Assembly (NCBI GenBank): GCA_964612855.1
Contig: CAZTDR010000002.1
Span: forward strand, 1 to 64,000
DNA length: 64,000 nucleotides
Origin: DATIJJ01 sp964612855
GTDB taxonomy: Bacteria; Pseudomonadota; Gammaproteobacteria; DSM-16500
Direction: 5' to 3'
The notes beneath the pieces are model-generated. The model did not search any database and was not told where the DNA came from. It saw only the letters and a program-made list of their open reading frames with translations. The number at the start of each line of letters is the position of its first letter. Positions within the stretch are counted from its first letter, which is position 1. The position numbers and the translations under genes are program-made. Below, piece by piece: positions 51,614-61,149 of this stretch.

Positions 51614-51817
51614 ATCCCCCAATGCCTCTATGCACGACAAAAATTCACAGCGTTGTGTAAATCTTTTTGTAGGGGCACGGCGTGCCGTGCCCGTGCTGCA
51701 TATCTCACTGATGCCGCCGGGCATGGCACGCCATGCCCCTACACATGCAACAATGCCGTACTACAAGCGCGGAACGACGGTTGTGATTTTGTCGTGTCAC
51801 AGAGAGGCATTGCTGGT
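51614..51817. repeat. nested inverted repeats between the aminopeptidase gene and ald
   Basis: Outer arms about 51614-51650 and 51779-51817 (CAATGCCTCT...CACGACAAAA against TTTTGTCGTG...AGAGGCATTG) enclose two opposed family B copies, plus 51669-51692 and minus 51719-51742. The outer right arm ends at the ald stop codon. This looks like a composite that could form one long cruciform. Confidence 0.75.
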
Positions 51818-52932
51818 TACGCCATCATCGTATCCGCTGGCGTATATTCTTTTTGCAACGCACTTGCAACAGCCTTATGCGTTAAATGCCCTTTACAGAC
51901 GTTCAAGCCATTTAACAAATGCGAATCTAATTGCATCGCTTGTTTGTAGCCATGATTAGCGAGTGCCAATACAAACGGTAAAGTAGCATTGTTTAATGCA
52001 AAAGTTGAAGTGCGTGGTACAGCGCCTGGCATATTCGTCACGCAATAATGCACAACGCCATCGACGATATAAGTAGGATTTTGATGCGTTGTCGGTCGAC
52101 TGGTTTCAAAGCAACCGCCTTGATCAATAGAGATATCAACCATGACAGAACCCGGGCGCATTTTTTTCACCATTTCTTTCGTCACCAGTTTCGGCGCTGC
52201 ACTACCTGCGACTAACACGGCGCCAATGACCAAATCAGCTCGCGCTACATGATGTTCAATCGCATCGGTCGTCGAATAAATCGTGTTTATTTTGGAGCCA
52301 AATTGTAAGTCTAATTGATATAAGCGCTCAATAGATCGATCAATCACGACGACATTGGCACCCATACCCATTGCCATGCGGACTGCGTTGGTACCCGCCA
52401 TGCCACCGCCTAAAACCACGACTTTCGCTGGAGCAACACCCGGTACACCGCCCAATAAAATACCGCTACCGCCATTGGTCACTTCAAGACAAGTCGCACC
52501 TGCTTGAATCGACATACGTCCTGCCACTTCACTCATCGGGGCTAATAAAGGTAAGCCACCATTTTTGTTGGTCACCGTTTCGTAAGCAATGGCTATGCAG
52601 CCGGATTCTTGTAATAAACGGGCTTGTTCCGGATCGGGAGCTAAATGAAGATAGGTAAATAAGACCTGGTCTTTGCGCAGCATTTTGCATTCTGCTGTTT
52701 GGGGTTCTTTCACTTTGACAATCATATCAGAGACTTGAAACACTTCAGCAGCTGTTTCAACAATGGTGGCGCCAGCTTGCTCATACGCTGCATCATCAAA
52801 GCCAATTCCTGCCCCTGCTCCACGTTGTACAACAACTTGATGACCATTTGCAGTTAACTCTCGGACACTAGCAGGAACTAGCCCTACTCGATATTCATTA
52901 TTTTTAATTTCCTTTGGCACACCGATTAACAT
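51817..52932 (-). CDS. ald: alanine dehydrogenase
   Basis: NAD-dependent interconversion of alanine and pyruvate plus ammonia. The 371 residues match the family length, with N-terminal MLIGVPKEIKNNEYRVGL, catalytic Lys in MIVKVKEPQ, His in YLHLAPDPEQ, the nucleotide-binding VVVLGGGMAGTNAVRMA, and VDISIDQGGCFETS. It could supply pyruvate from amino acids, fitting an organism that uses amino acids as carbon source (inference). Monocistronic. Confidence 0.96.
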   Translation of the reverse strand: MLIGVPKEIKNNEYRVGLVPASVRELTANGHQVVVQRGAGAGIGFDDAAYEQAGATIVETAAEVFQVSDMIVKVKEPQTAECKMLRKDQVLFTYLHLAPDPEQARLLQESGCIAIAYETVTNKNGGLPLLAPMSEVAGRMSIQAGATCLEVTNGGSGILLGGVPGVAPAKVVVLGGGMAGTNAVRMAMGMGANVVVIDRSIERLYQLDLQFGSKINTIYSTTDAIEHHVARADLVIGAVLVAGSAAPKLVTKEMVKKMRPGSVMVDISIDQGGCFETSRPTTHQNPTYIVDGVVHYCVTNMPGAVPRTSTFALNNATLPFVLALANHGYKQAMQLDSHLLNGLNVCKGHLTHKAVASALQKEYTPADTMMA

Positions 52933-53038
52933 GATTGATCTCCGTATTTGATAACACTTACGGGCGGGTATTATAAGTAGAATGCAGGGCGGATGCTATA
53001 CAAAAATTGGGGGGAAATATGATCTTCTGCTATTTTCG

Positions 53039-53071
53039 CATCCCTGAGTGTTTACTTGGCACTCAGGGATG
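53039..53071. repeat. family E hairpin after htpG
   Basis: CATCCCTGAGTG pairs perfectly with CACTCAGGGATG around a nine-base loop. Located 25 bases past the htpG stop, it may act as terminator and is related to the inverted repeat at 4669. Confidence 0.7.
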
Positions 53072-53095
53072 ACGAAGTAAATGACAGGATGTGCC

Positions 53096-55015
53096 CTATC
53101 CCAACAACAATTGATTAACCCGCCGTACAAAACTGGCCGGATCTTTTAACTGCCCGCCTTCTGCCAAAATTGCTTGATCGAATAAAATTTCCACCCACTC
53201 ATTAAAACGGGTGTCATTCGTTTCTGCTTTTAATTTGGCAATTAACTTATGCTCTGGATTTAATTCAAAGATGGGTTTAACTTCTTCAACTTGCTGACCG
53301 GCTGCTTTCAGCAAACGTTGCAATTGACTACCCATATCATTCTCGTCAACCACCAAACACACGGGAGAATCGGTTAAGCGATGAGATAAACGCACGTCTT
53401 TCACTTTATCGGTTAATACTTTTTTGATGTGTTGGACAACCTCATCAAATTCCGATTTTAATTTTTCTTCTTTTTTCTGTAATTCTTCTTTCGCTTGCTC
53501 ATTTTCAGTTCCATTGATTTCATCCAATGAAACATCACCTTTTGCAACCGATTGTAATGGTTTTCCTTCGTATTCTGTCAAATGGCCCACTACCCATTCG
53601 TCAATACGGTCATGCAACAAAATGACTTCCACTTCTTTTTGACGGAAAATTTCTAAGTGAGGACTTGATTTTGCCGTATTAAAACTTTCTGCTGTAATAT
53701 AATAAATTTTCTTTTGTTCAGGTTTCATGCGTTTAACATAATCATCAAACGAAACGGTTTGTTCCGGCAAATCATTTGCAGTCGATGAGAAGCGCAATAA
53801 TTTTGCAATACGCGTACGATTTGCAAAATCTTCTGCAGGGCCTTCCTTGATCACATTGCCAAACTGCTCCCAAAATTTATTGTATTTTTCCGGGGTATCC
53901 GTGGCCAATTTATCTAACATATCCAATATTCTTTTTACGAGGGCAGCGCGTAATTTAGGAATCACAGGATTATCTTGTAAAATTTCTCGCGAAATATTGA
54001 GTGGTAATGCGTTGGTATCGACGATGCCACGCATAAAACGTAAATAATGCGGAATAAATTGCGCAACTTGATCCATAATAAATACTCGCTGCACATATAA
54101 TTTTAAGCCATGCTGTTGTTCGCGCTGCCAAAGATCAAGAGGCGCACGTGCAGGTAAATACAGTAGACTGATATAATCGAGATTACCGCCTTCCACTTGA
54201 TTGTGTGACCATGCTAATGGATCTTCATAATCATGAGAGATTTGTTTGTAATGTTCTTTGTATTGCTCATCGGTAATGGAATTTTTTGACAATGTCCAAA
54301 GCGCAGTCGCGCGATTAACCACTTCCCACTCTGTTTGAGTCGATTCTGTTTTTTCATCAGAATCGGCGGGTTTTGGCATAAAAATGGGTAAATTAATATG
54401 ATCAGAATATTTGGTGATAACGGTGCGTAAACGCCAATCGTTGAGGAAATCATTTTCCCCTTCTTTGAGGTGCAATACAATTTCTGTGCCGCGCGTTGTT
54501 TTTTCTACATTGGCAATCGTGTAATCACCTGTGCCATTTGATTCCCAACGAACGCCATGTTCTGCCGTCAATCCCGCGCGACGTGTCGTGACCACCACTT
54601 GGTCTGCCACAATAAATGCTGAATAAAAACCTACACCAAACTGACCAATTAAATGGGAATCTTTTTTCTGATCACCGGTTAATTGAGCTAAGAAATCGCG
54701 TGTGCCGGATTTTGCAATGGTGCCCAAATTTTCAATGACTTCATCGCGACTCATGCCAATGCCGTTATCTTGAATCGTGATCGTGCGTGCTTTTTCATCA
54801 AACGTCACATGCACTTTTAACTCAGCGTCGTTTTCATAAAGTGCGCTATCGGACATTGCTTCAAAACGCAATTTATCGGAGGCGTCGGAGGCATTTGAAA
54901 TAAGCTCTCGTAAAAAAATTTCTTTGTTGCTGTAAAGAGAATGCACTACAAGGTGGAGTAATTGCTTCACTTCGGTTTGAAAGCTTAATGTTTCTTGTTG
55001 TGGATGGACTGTCAT
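53096..55015 (-). CDS. htpG: HSP90-family chaperone HtpG
   Basis: ATP-dependent cytosolic chaperone dimer. The 639 residues are near the family length, with the GHKL ATPase motifs at the N-terminus: ELISNASDASDKLRF, QDNGIGMSRDEVIENLG, SHLIGQFGVGFYSAF. The middle domain (PLDLWQREQQHGLKLYVQRV) and C-terminal dimerisation region follow. A family B repeat sits in the promoter gap at 55051. Confidence 0.97.
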   Translation of the reverse strand: MTVHPQQETLSFQTEVKQLLHLVVHSLYSNKEIFLRELISNASDASDKLRFEAMSDSALYENDAELKVHVTFDEKARTITIQDNGIGMSRDEVIENLGTIAKSGTRDFLAQLTGDQKKDSHLIGQFGVGFYSAFIVADQVVVTTRRAGLTAEHGVRWESNGTGDYTIANVEKTTRGTEIVLHLKEGENDFLNDWRLRTVITKYSDHINLPIFMPKPADSDEKTESTQTEWEVVNRATALWTLSKNSITDEQYKEHYKQISHDYEDPLAWSHNQVEGGNLDYISLLYLPARAPLDLWQREQQHGLKLYVQRVFIMDQVAQFIPHYLRFMRGIVDTNALPLNISREILQDNPVIPKLRAALVKRILDMLDKLATDTPEKYNKFWEQFGNVIKEGPAEDFANRTRIAKLLRFSSTANDLPEQTVSFDDYVKRMKPEQKKIYYITAESFNTAKSSPHLEIFRQKEVEVILLHDRIDEWVVGHLTEYEGKPLQSVAKGDVSLDEINGTENEQAKEELQKKEEKLKSEFDEVVQHIKKVLTDKVKDVRLSHRLTDSPVCLVVDENDMGSQLQRLLKAAGQQVEEVKPIFELNPEHKLIAKLKAETNDTRFNEWVEILFDQAILAEGGQLKDPASFVRRVNQLLLG

Positions 55016-55050
55016 GGATAATGCTCCTAAAAATACCTATGTCATGCAGA

Positions 55051-55072
55051 GAACGGCACGCCGTGCCTCTAC
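55051..55072 (-). repeat. GTAG-headed palindromic repeat, family B
   Basis: GAACGGCACGCCGTGCCTCTAC lies in the htpG upstream region. The rest of the 250-base gap to the next gene holds degenerate family E pieces (TCGGGGATGAC about 55152, TCGGGATGACG about 55206) and nothing else I can name. Confidence 0.7.
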
Positions 55073-55265
55073 CGTAAAATCGCTTGAGAAAGGATATATA
55101 GGCAGACGTAAAAAATTCAAGCCCTATTTTGCGTTGGTGGCAGAAAAGAATTTCGGGGATGACAATGGCTTTGCAACCTGAGGGAATAACGATCTTTGCA
55201 ACATTTCGGGATGACGATTTCTAGAAATTCTACTATAATCACCTATTATCCGACTGACATTTGCC

Positions 55266-58200
55266 ATGCCAAATCCAATGCTTAACCTGACGGGCTTTAC
55301 TTTTACGGAATTATTCCATAGCAACGGATTATATCGCCTCGATCAAGCCTATCTTGCCACACTCGATCCTATTTTACGTAACCGCTTATTAGCTTATCGC
55401 GACGAAACATCGACGTTTTCCCCGCTTGAAATCAGTGAACTTTTGCTCGCTGCCGCAAAACCCTTGGAAGATTTTTTGCTAAAACTATTCGATATAGAAG
55501 ATGCGGCAGCAGAAGTTTCTGCAAAAACGCTGGCTCATAATCCCGTTTCTGCATTTAAGCAGTTTTTTGTCCTGCGTCGCGCTAAAAAAAATAGCACAAA
55601 AAGTGATACATTGCCCTCTTTCGCAGAACTCGATCAATGGTTGACTACGCAATTACAAAGCGCACCGCTTCAAACATCTGACCGTGAGTTAGCCATTGCT
55701 CTTTTAGGTAATCAATACATTCATGAAGCCGACCGTTTCGCCCCCGAAATCGATAAGTTAACTCACTGGTGCACGCGCGCCTTGACGTCCCCCGAAGGTC
55801 AAGCCGAAGTCATGAATTGGGTCAGTTTTAAATTACCCGAACGAACAGATTATGCGGCCCTCGTTGACTATGTCCCCGTTCTGAATGACACAGTTGGACG
55901 ACTCACCGGTCATGATTCAACCCTACGCTTACGTGATGGATTTAAGTTAACGGATCCACGCATGAGCGCACGCGAAGTTCAGGATGAGGTGAATTATTGC
56001 ATTTATTGCCATGATCATGATGGTGACTTTTGTTCGAAAGGTTTCCCCGTTAAAAAAAGCGATCCCCAACTCGGATTGAAAAAAAATCCATTAGATATCA
56101 CGCTAACAGGGTGTCCTTTAGAAGAAAAAATTTCTGAAATGCATTTATTAAAACGTAACGGGCACACGCTTGCTGCATTGGCCATGGTGATGGTCGATAA
56201 TCCGATGTGTCCCGCCACTGGACACCGTATTTGTAATGATTGTATGAAAGCTTGCATTTATCAAAAGCAAGACCCTGTCAATATTCCCCAAGTTGAAACG
56301 CGTGTTTTAACTGATGTGTTGTATTTACCGTGGGGGGTCGAAATTTATGATTTACTTACCCGTTGGAATCCTTTGCGACAAAAACAATGGGTGATGAAAC
56401 CTTATAATAGTTTAAAAGTCATGATTGCGGGCATGGGCCCGGCCGGATTTACCCTTGCACATCATTTATTATTGGAGGGATTTGCGGTCGTGGGTTTTGA
56501 TGGTTTGAAAATTGAACCCTTACCTGAAAAATTAATAAAAGAGCCCATTTATCGCTTTACTGACATCATTGAGTCCTTAGATGAACGATTAATGGCGGGT
56601 TTCGGCGGTGTGGCAGAATACGGCATTACCGTACGCTGGGACAAAAATTTTTTAAAATTGATTTATTTGAGCCTCATGCGCAAACCTTATTTTCAAGTCT
56701 TTGGCAGCACACGATTTGGCGGCACGGTGACGGTCGAGGATGCGTTTGAAATGGGATTTGATCATTTTGTTGTGGCAGTGGGCGCGGGATTGCCTAAAGC
56801 ACTCAATATTCCAGGTAGTTTGGCTCCTGGTATGCGGCAAGCCAACGATTTTTTAATGGCTTTGCAATTAGGTAATGCAGCCAAACTAAATAGCTTGAGT
56901 AATTTACAAGTTCGATTGCCTGCTGTCATTATTGGCGGTGGTTTAACGGGTGTCGATACCGCAACCGAAGTTCAAGCTTATTACATTACACAAGTAGAAA
57001 AAATGCGAGTTCGTTACGAAGAATTAGTGCGCACCGTTGGTGAAGACTTTATTTTAAATCAATTGGATTCTTCTTCACGCGAAATTTTGGAAGAATTTCT
57101 CGCACATGGTAAAGCGGTTCACAAAGAGCGAGAACGCGCCGCTTTACAGCATGAAAAACCCAATTTTATTAAGCTCCTTCATCAATGGGGCGGCGTGACG
57201 ATTGTGTATCGTCGCACGATGCAAGAATCCCCTGCTTATGTCAACAATCACGAAGAATTGCAAAAAGCCTTTGAAGAAGGCATTTACTATTTAGAAAGTT
57301 TAGAGCCTGCTGCCGTTGATTTAAATCAATTTGGGTTATCCGAAGCATTGGTTTGTTATCGCCGTGTGAAAAAAAATGTGAATGACTGGGAAACGACCCA
57401 AGAAGAAATCAGGTTGCCTGCCCGCAGTATTTTTGTTGCAACAGGCACACAACCCAATACCGCTTATGAATTTGAGCATCGCGGCACTTTCAATCGTGTT
57501 GGATTGCAATATCAGCACTATGAAGATAATGAGGGGGAATTGGTAGTCGCGCATGGTGTAGAGCACTGCAAAGACCCCCTCTTTGGCCCTTTTACGTCTT
57601 ATCATAAACACGAGAAACGCGTGAGTTTAGTCGGCGACACCCATCCTGTTTTTCATGGTAATGTCGTGAAGGCGATTGCTTCCGGTATGCGAACCTATCC
57701 GAAAATACTGTCTGTTTTAAAAAATAGATTAGGACAATTGGGTGATGAAAAAGAATATCAATTTTTTTCCGAAAAAATGCAGCATGAATTTCATGCCAGT
57801 GTTAAACAAATCAAACGCCGCACAAAAAATGTGATTGAATTAATTATTCAAGCACCGCTTGCCGCCAAACATTTTCATCCTGGCCAGTTTTATCGGTTAC
57901 AAAACTATGAAACTTTCGCTACACGTGTAGGGCAAATCACGTTACAAATGGAACCGTTAGCGTTAGTGGCAGCCAGTGCGGATCGACAAGCTGGCACCTT
58001 AACGTTTTTCGTGATTGAAAAAGGTGTCAGTTCTCGATTATGCGCTTTTTTACAACCTAATGAGCCGGTTTCATTGATGGGCCCCACCGGCATTCGTGCG
58101 AAAGTCTCTCAGGAGCACGAAACTGTTTTGATCATTGGCAATCAATTCAGTTTGCCCTTGTTGCATGCGTATGGCTCTGCGTTGCGACAAGCGGGTAATC

Positions 58201-58775
58201 ACGTCATTTTTTTAGGTTTATTCAAAACGAAAGACGAAATTTACTGTCAACAGGAAATTGAACAAGCGGCTGACGTCGTCATTTGGAATATAGAATCGGG
58301 CGAGAAAATAACTTCTTTGCGTCCAGAAGATTATAGCGTGACGGGTGATGGCATTGAGAATTTAGTGCGTTATGGAGCGGGTCAATTAGATGTACAAAAA
58401 ACACATCCGGAAATTCCCTTAACTGATGTGGATCGTGTGTATGTGACCATGGACACTTGTTTCTTAAAACAATTGCAAGAAGCTCGTAAAACTCGATTGA
58501 AAGAATTTTTTGTAAAAGATCCCCGTATTCAAGCATCCGTTTATAGCACTATGCAATGCATGTTGAAAGGCGTTTGTGCGCAATGTTTGCAATGGCAAAT
58601 TGATCCGGAAACGGGAAAACGCACGAAGGCCGTTTTTGCTTGTTCGTGGCCGGAACAGCCATTGGAAATAGTAGAATTGGAAAACTTGGATGAACGCCAA
58701 GCGCAGAATCGGTTGCAAGAAGTGTTAAGTGGGTTGTGGTTGGATTATCAATTAACTCATGTACAACAAGCATAA
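55266..58775 (+). CDS. 1,169-residue multidomain Fe-S/FAD oxidoreductase
   Basis: A rare fused protein. Residues 1-240 match nothing I know. Residues about 240-340 carry two Cys clusters like the [4Fe-4S] domain of GltD/dihydropyrimidine dehydrogenase: CIYCHDHDGDFC...GCPLEE and CNDCMKAC. Next is a GltD-like FAD/NAD(P) domain (VMIAGMGPAGFTLAHH at about 387, IIGGGLTGVDTATE at about 555). Residues about 845-1125 resemble PyrK/ferredoxin-NADP reductase and end in CMLKGVCAQC...FAC, a PyrK-like [2Fe-2S] site. The electron donor and acceptor are unknown; the nearest neighbour on that strand is separated by a hairpin element. Confidence 0.8.
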   Translation: MPNPMLNLTGFTFTELFHSNGLYRLDQAYLATLDPILRNRLLAYRDETSTFSPLEISELLLAAAKPLEDFLLKLFDIEDAAAEVSAKTLAHNPVSAFKQFFVLRRAKKNSTKSDTLPSFAELDQWLTTQLQSAPLQTSDRELAIALLGNQYIHEADRFAPEIDKLTHWCTRALTSPEGQAEVMNWVSFKLPERTDYAALVDYVPVLNDTVGRLTGHDSTLRLRDGFKLTDPRMSAREVQDEVNYCIYCHDHDGDFCSKGFPVKKSDPQLGLKKNPLDITLTGCPLEEKISEMHLLKRNGHTLAALAMVMVDNPMCPATGHRICNDCMKACIYQKQDPVNIPQVETRVLTDVLYLPWGVEIYDLLTRWNPLRQKQWVMKPYNSLKVMIAGMGPAGFTLAHHLLLEGFAVVGFDGLKIEPLPEKLIKEPIYRFTDIIESLDERLMAGFGGVAEYGITVRWDKNFLKLIYLSLMRKPYFQVFGSTRFGGTVTVEDAFEMGFDHFVVAVGAGLPKALNIPGSLAPGMRQANDFLMALQLGNAAKLNSLSNLQVRLPAVIIGGGLTGVDTATEVQAYYITQVEKMRVRYEELVRTVGEDFILNQLDSSSREILEEFLAHGKAVHKERERAALQHEKPNFIKLLHQWGGVTIVYRRTMQESPAYVNNHEELQKAFEEGIYYLESLEPAAVDLNQFGLSEALVCYRRVKKNVNDWETTQEEIRLPARSIFVATGTQPNTAYEFEHRGTFNRVGLQYQHYEDNEGELVVAHGVEHCKDPLFGPFTSYHKHEKRVSLVGDTHPVFHGNVVKAIASGMRTYPKILSVLKNRLGQLGDEKEYQFFSEKMQHEFHASVKQIKRRTKNVIELIIQAPLAAKHFHPGQFYRLQNYETFATRVGQITLQMEPLALVAASADRQAGTLTFFVIEKGVSSRLCAFLQPNEPVSLMGPTGIRAKVSQEHETVLIIGNQFSLPLLHAYGSALRQAGNHVIFLGLFKTKDEIYCQQEIEQAADVVIWNIESGEKITSLRPEDYSVTGDGIENLVRYGAGQLDVQKTHPEIPLTDVDRVYVTMDTCFLKQLQEARKTRLKEFFVKDPRIQASVYSTMQCMLKGVCAQCLQWQIDPETGKRTKAVFACSWPEQPLEIVELENLDERQAQNRLQEVLSGLWLDYQLTHVQQA

Positions 58776-58788
58776 ATTTTCTCTGTAC

Positions 58789-58924
58789 TACTCAGTTTCT
58801 TTAATTTTGGCTCGTCTAATTAACTCCTCGCTCCAAACGCGCCATCCATGGCGCTAAGGATTGCATCCTGCAATCCAGTCGCTCGTCTGTTAATTAGACG
58901 AGCCAAAATTAAAGAAACCGAGTA
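58789..58924. mobile_element. 136-bp inverted-repeat element (MITE-like)
   Basis: Arms 58789-58824 and 58889-58924 are 36 bases with one mismatch (starting TACTCAGTTTC). The 64-base loop contains the palindromes GCGCCATCCATGGCGC (58839-58854) and GGATTGCATCCTGCAATCC (58858-58876). It is 14 bases after the oxidoreductase stop, and may double as a terminator. No protein is encoded. Confidence 0.7.
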
Positions 58925-58956
58925 TAGTTCTTCAGATAATTATCTGAAAGGCTATA
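58923..58956. repeat. palindromic junction of the kbl-tdh element termini
   Basis: The 34-base palindrome TATAGTTCTTCAGATAATTA...GGCTATA matches the outer 21 bases of both ends of the 38365-38546 element joined at a shared ATAATTAT, with two changes. It could be an internally deleted copy or an insertion scar. Confidence 0.6.
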
Positions 58957-59020
58957 GTACGGAGATAAATTTTAGGGTCCCCCGGTCATGCTTTTTTCCA
59001 GGCTAAGAGGACCCCACTAA

Positions 59021-61018
59021 TTAATTATTTCTAGGCATACTATCTCGATGAGTTTCAATTAATGAGCTACTACTCGCTGAGCTAGCAGAACTTCCTTCTA
59101 TTACAACGACTGAAACATTATCCGGCAGAGGTGTGACTGTGAATAATGTAGTAGGATTCTGTAAAAGATTTTGATTCGTGTTAAATAAAGAGGCAACGGT
59201 ACGCTCAAGATATTGGACATGCGTTTGCAAAGCTTGCTGGGTTTCAGCTGCCTTGTCAAGTTGACTATTAAGATGAGCGACTTCATTCACCGCCTCTGCG
59301 ACAACATTTGATAAGTTGCGAGCTTTTCTTCGAAAATACTGAAGATCTTGTTCCATTTTATTGTATCTTTCATCCTGTTTCTCGTCGCGACCAACAGATG
59401 CGGTCGTGGCAGAGGCTGTAAAACTCGATAAAAGTGTTGCTGTTGTTGTTAATGCAGGACTCATTTCGGGTTGAGTAATGAAAATGGGTGTTTCAACGTA
59501 TTCTTTAGTTTCGGGTTGAGCTATCTGATCAACCGATTCCCTTTTAGCTTCACTTGAAAGTGATAAATCTACGGATGCGGGCTGGAGTTCCTGTGCGGTT
59601 TTTGCTTGTTTTGCCCGTAAAAGTGAAATGGATTTATCGAAAATCTCAGCGGCTTTGCCTGGTTGAGTTTTTTTCATTAAAAAAGCATGATCTAGCGCCG
59701 TCATGCCCTGATTATCTTTCATATTAACATCGACTAAACTATCTTCCGACAAAAATAATTTGAGTAAATTTAAACTCCTTAAGCGCGCAGCAATGTGAAG
59801 TAAGGTGCCACCTGTCGAAAATTCAATTTCCGATAATGTTTTAAGAAAAGCGAGATTAACTTCTTTAGAGCGATATTTATTTTTCATAAATTCCTCCAAA
59901 GCAGTCACCAGTAAATTTTTGGCTTGGTTTGCTTTTTCTGAATCGATACCATCATATCCTAGGCTGTCGCACAGGGAAAAATAATTAGCACAGGGTTTTA
60001 CATCCATCATAAAAAAAGGATTGTTTTGTTGTAAACAATGTACCCAATCCTGGAAATATTCAGATGTTATTTTAGATTGTTTAGCGAAGTGTTTTGCTTT
60101 TTCATAATCTTTTTTAAAGAAATGGAAGTTGGCTCTTATGAGAGCTATATAGTGAGTGAAAAATAGGTCAAACTGTATATAATCACAGTTAGACTCAGGC
60201 AGTTGATCACGTTCGTCTTTGTTAGCGATCATATCCCTTATTTCTCCGAGATAATCCTCGCATTTTTTAGAAAACTTTTCGGCATCCGCATAGTTTCTAT
60301 TCATGAAGTGAATATGAGCCATGAAACCATAAAAAATAGCTATGTCGAAATTTTCAAAATTTTGAGACGAATCTTCAAGTTTTTGCAAAATGCTTGCTAG
60401 TTTAGCTGCGACTTCGTTACTATGATTATTCCAAAGAAATACGCCCATCATCTCAAACCAAAATTCATTTTTTAAGGAGTCTTCTTTAACCTCTCCTTGT
60501 ATTGCAGCTAAAGAAGAAATTGACTGTATTAGGGGTAATCTACTCGTTTCAAATTCTAGGTGATGCCTATTTTGTAAAAGAGATACATAAGCTTTGAGCG
60601 GGTGCGTACTCATATACTGAGGTTGTTCTTGAAAAATTGCATTGCAGCAATCTTTTGTTTTTTCATATTGCCTCGTTTTTAAGTAGGCAACTCCTAATAA
60701 TTCCCAATGAAAGTATGCTTTTTCTTTTTCATCTTCTAATAATTTGATTGCTTCGGAATATTGACCCAGCATAACCAACACTTTACCACGCAAAAAAAGT
60801 ACTTCCGGATAAAATGCTTTTTCTTCTGCATTGCCCTTTTTGCGTAGCCATTGCAACACGTTTTGGGAAAGAATATTGGCTTTCTTACCGACTAATATAT
60901 TAGGTGGGCTTTCCAGAAGAAAATGACTGATATATTGCTTAATTTGGGTAATTCCTTTTTGTATATCCTTCCTCTTTTCATTTTTTTGTAATAAGTTTAT
61001 TTCGCGTGGTGCCGCCAT
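59021..61018 (-). CDS. TPR/ankyrin/coiled-coil protein, candidate secreted effector
   Basis: This 665-residue protein lacks signal peptide and membrane segments. Residues about 65-150 look like TPR helices (LRGKVLVMLGQYSEAIKLLE, LLGVAYLKTRQYEKTKDCC), with more TPR-like pairs to about 340. One or two ankyrin repeats lie at about 400-450 (GTLLHIAARLRSLNLLKLFL, NQGMTALDHAF). A Ser/Thr/Ala-rich linker, a coiled coil at about 545-610 and a Ser-rich tail (SSASSASSSS) follow. The combination and the strong promoter with a PmrA-like box resemble Dot/Icm effectors; secretion is inferred. GAGGAG is seven bases before the ATG. Confidence 0.75.
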   Translation of the reverse strand: MAAPREINLLQKNEKRKDIQKGITQIKQYISHFLLESPPNILVGKKANILSQNVLQWLRKKGNAEEKAFYPEVLFLRGKVLVMLGQYSEAIKLLEDEKEKAYFHWELLGVAYLKTRQYEKTKDCCNAIFQEQPQYMSTHPLKAYVSLLQNRHHLEFETSRLPLIQSISSLAAIQGEVKEDSLKNEFWFEMMGVFLWNNHSNEVAAKLASILQKLEDSSQNFENFDIAIFYGFMAHIHFMNRNYADAEKFSKKCEDYLGEIRDMIANKDERDQLPESNCDYIQFDLFFTHYIALIRANFHFFKKDYEKAKHFAKQSKITSEYFQDWVHCLQQNNPFFMMDVKPCANYFSLCDSLGYDGIDSEKANQAKNLLVTALEEFMKNKYRSKEVNLAFLKTLSEIEFSTGGTLLHIAARLRSLNLLKLFLSEDSLVDVNMKDNQGMTALDHAFLMKKTQPGKAAEIFDKSISLLRAKQAKTAQELQPASVDLSLSSEAKRESVDQIAQPETKEYVETPIFITQPEMSPALTTTATLLSSFTASATTASVGRDEKQDERYNKMEQDLQYFRRKARNLSNVVAEAVNEVAHLNSQLDKAAETQQALQTHVQYLERTVASLFNTNQNLLQNPTTLFTVTPLPDNVSVVVIEGSSASSASSSSLIETHRDSMPRNN

Positions 61019-61067
61019 ATTTTTACTCCTCGGTTGCTTTAAAGCTGATCTTATAAATTTGGGAGAA

Positions 61068-61100
61068 ATTATAGCGGAAATAGCTTAATTTTTGCTTAAG
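61068..61100 (-). promoter_or_regulatory. promoter with PmrA-like box upstream of the TPR/ankyrin gene
   Basis: On the minus strand, CTTAAG (61100-61095), a five-base spacer and ATTAAG (61089-61084) form a near-perfect YTTAAK-N5-YTTAAK direct repeat (one mismatch at the first base of the second half). Ten bases later comes TATAAT (61073-61068). The half-sites are one helical turn (11 bp) apart, as PmrA binding requires. In Legionella and Coxiella, PmrA controls dot/icm genes and many effectors. Confidence 0.55.
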
Positions 61101-61149
61101 AACGCGACCAAAATTTGTTTTGAGGTGGGGCCAGGCACATCAATAAAAT

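Noticed and set aside
51602..51959. Two overlapping ORFs of 115 and 117 codons near ald
   Set aside because: They are translations of the nested repeats and of ald antisense; cysteine- and histidine-rich composition is typical of such artefacts.
53096..55015. Minus-strand ORFs in other frames inside htpG, acnA and lepA
   Set aside because: They are frame shadows of well-conserved genes with no independent start signals.
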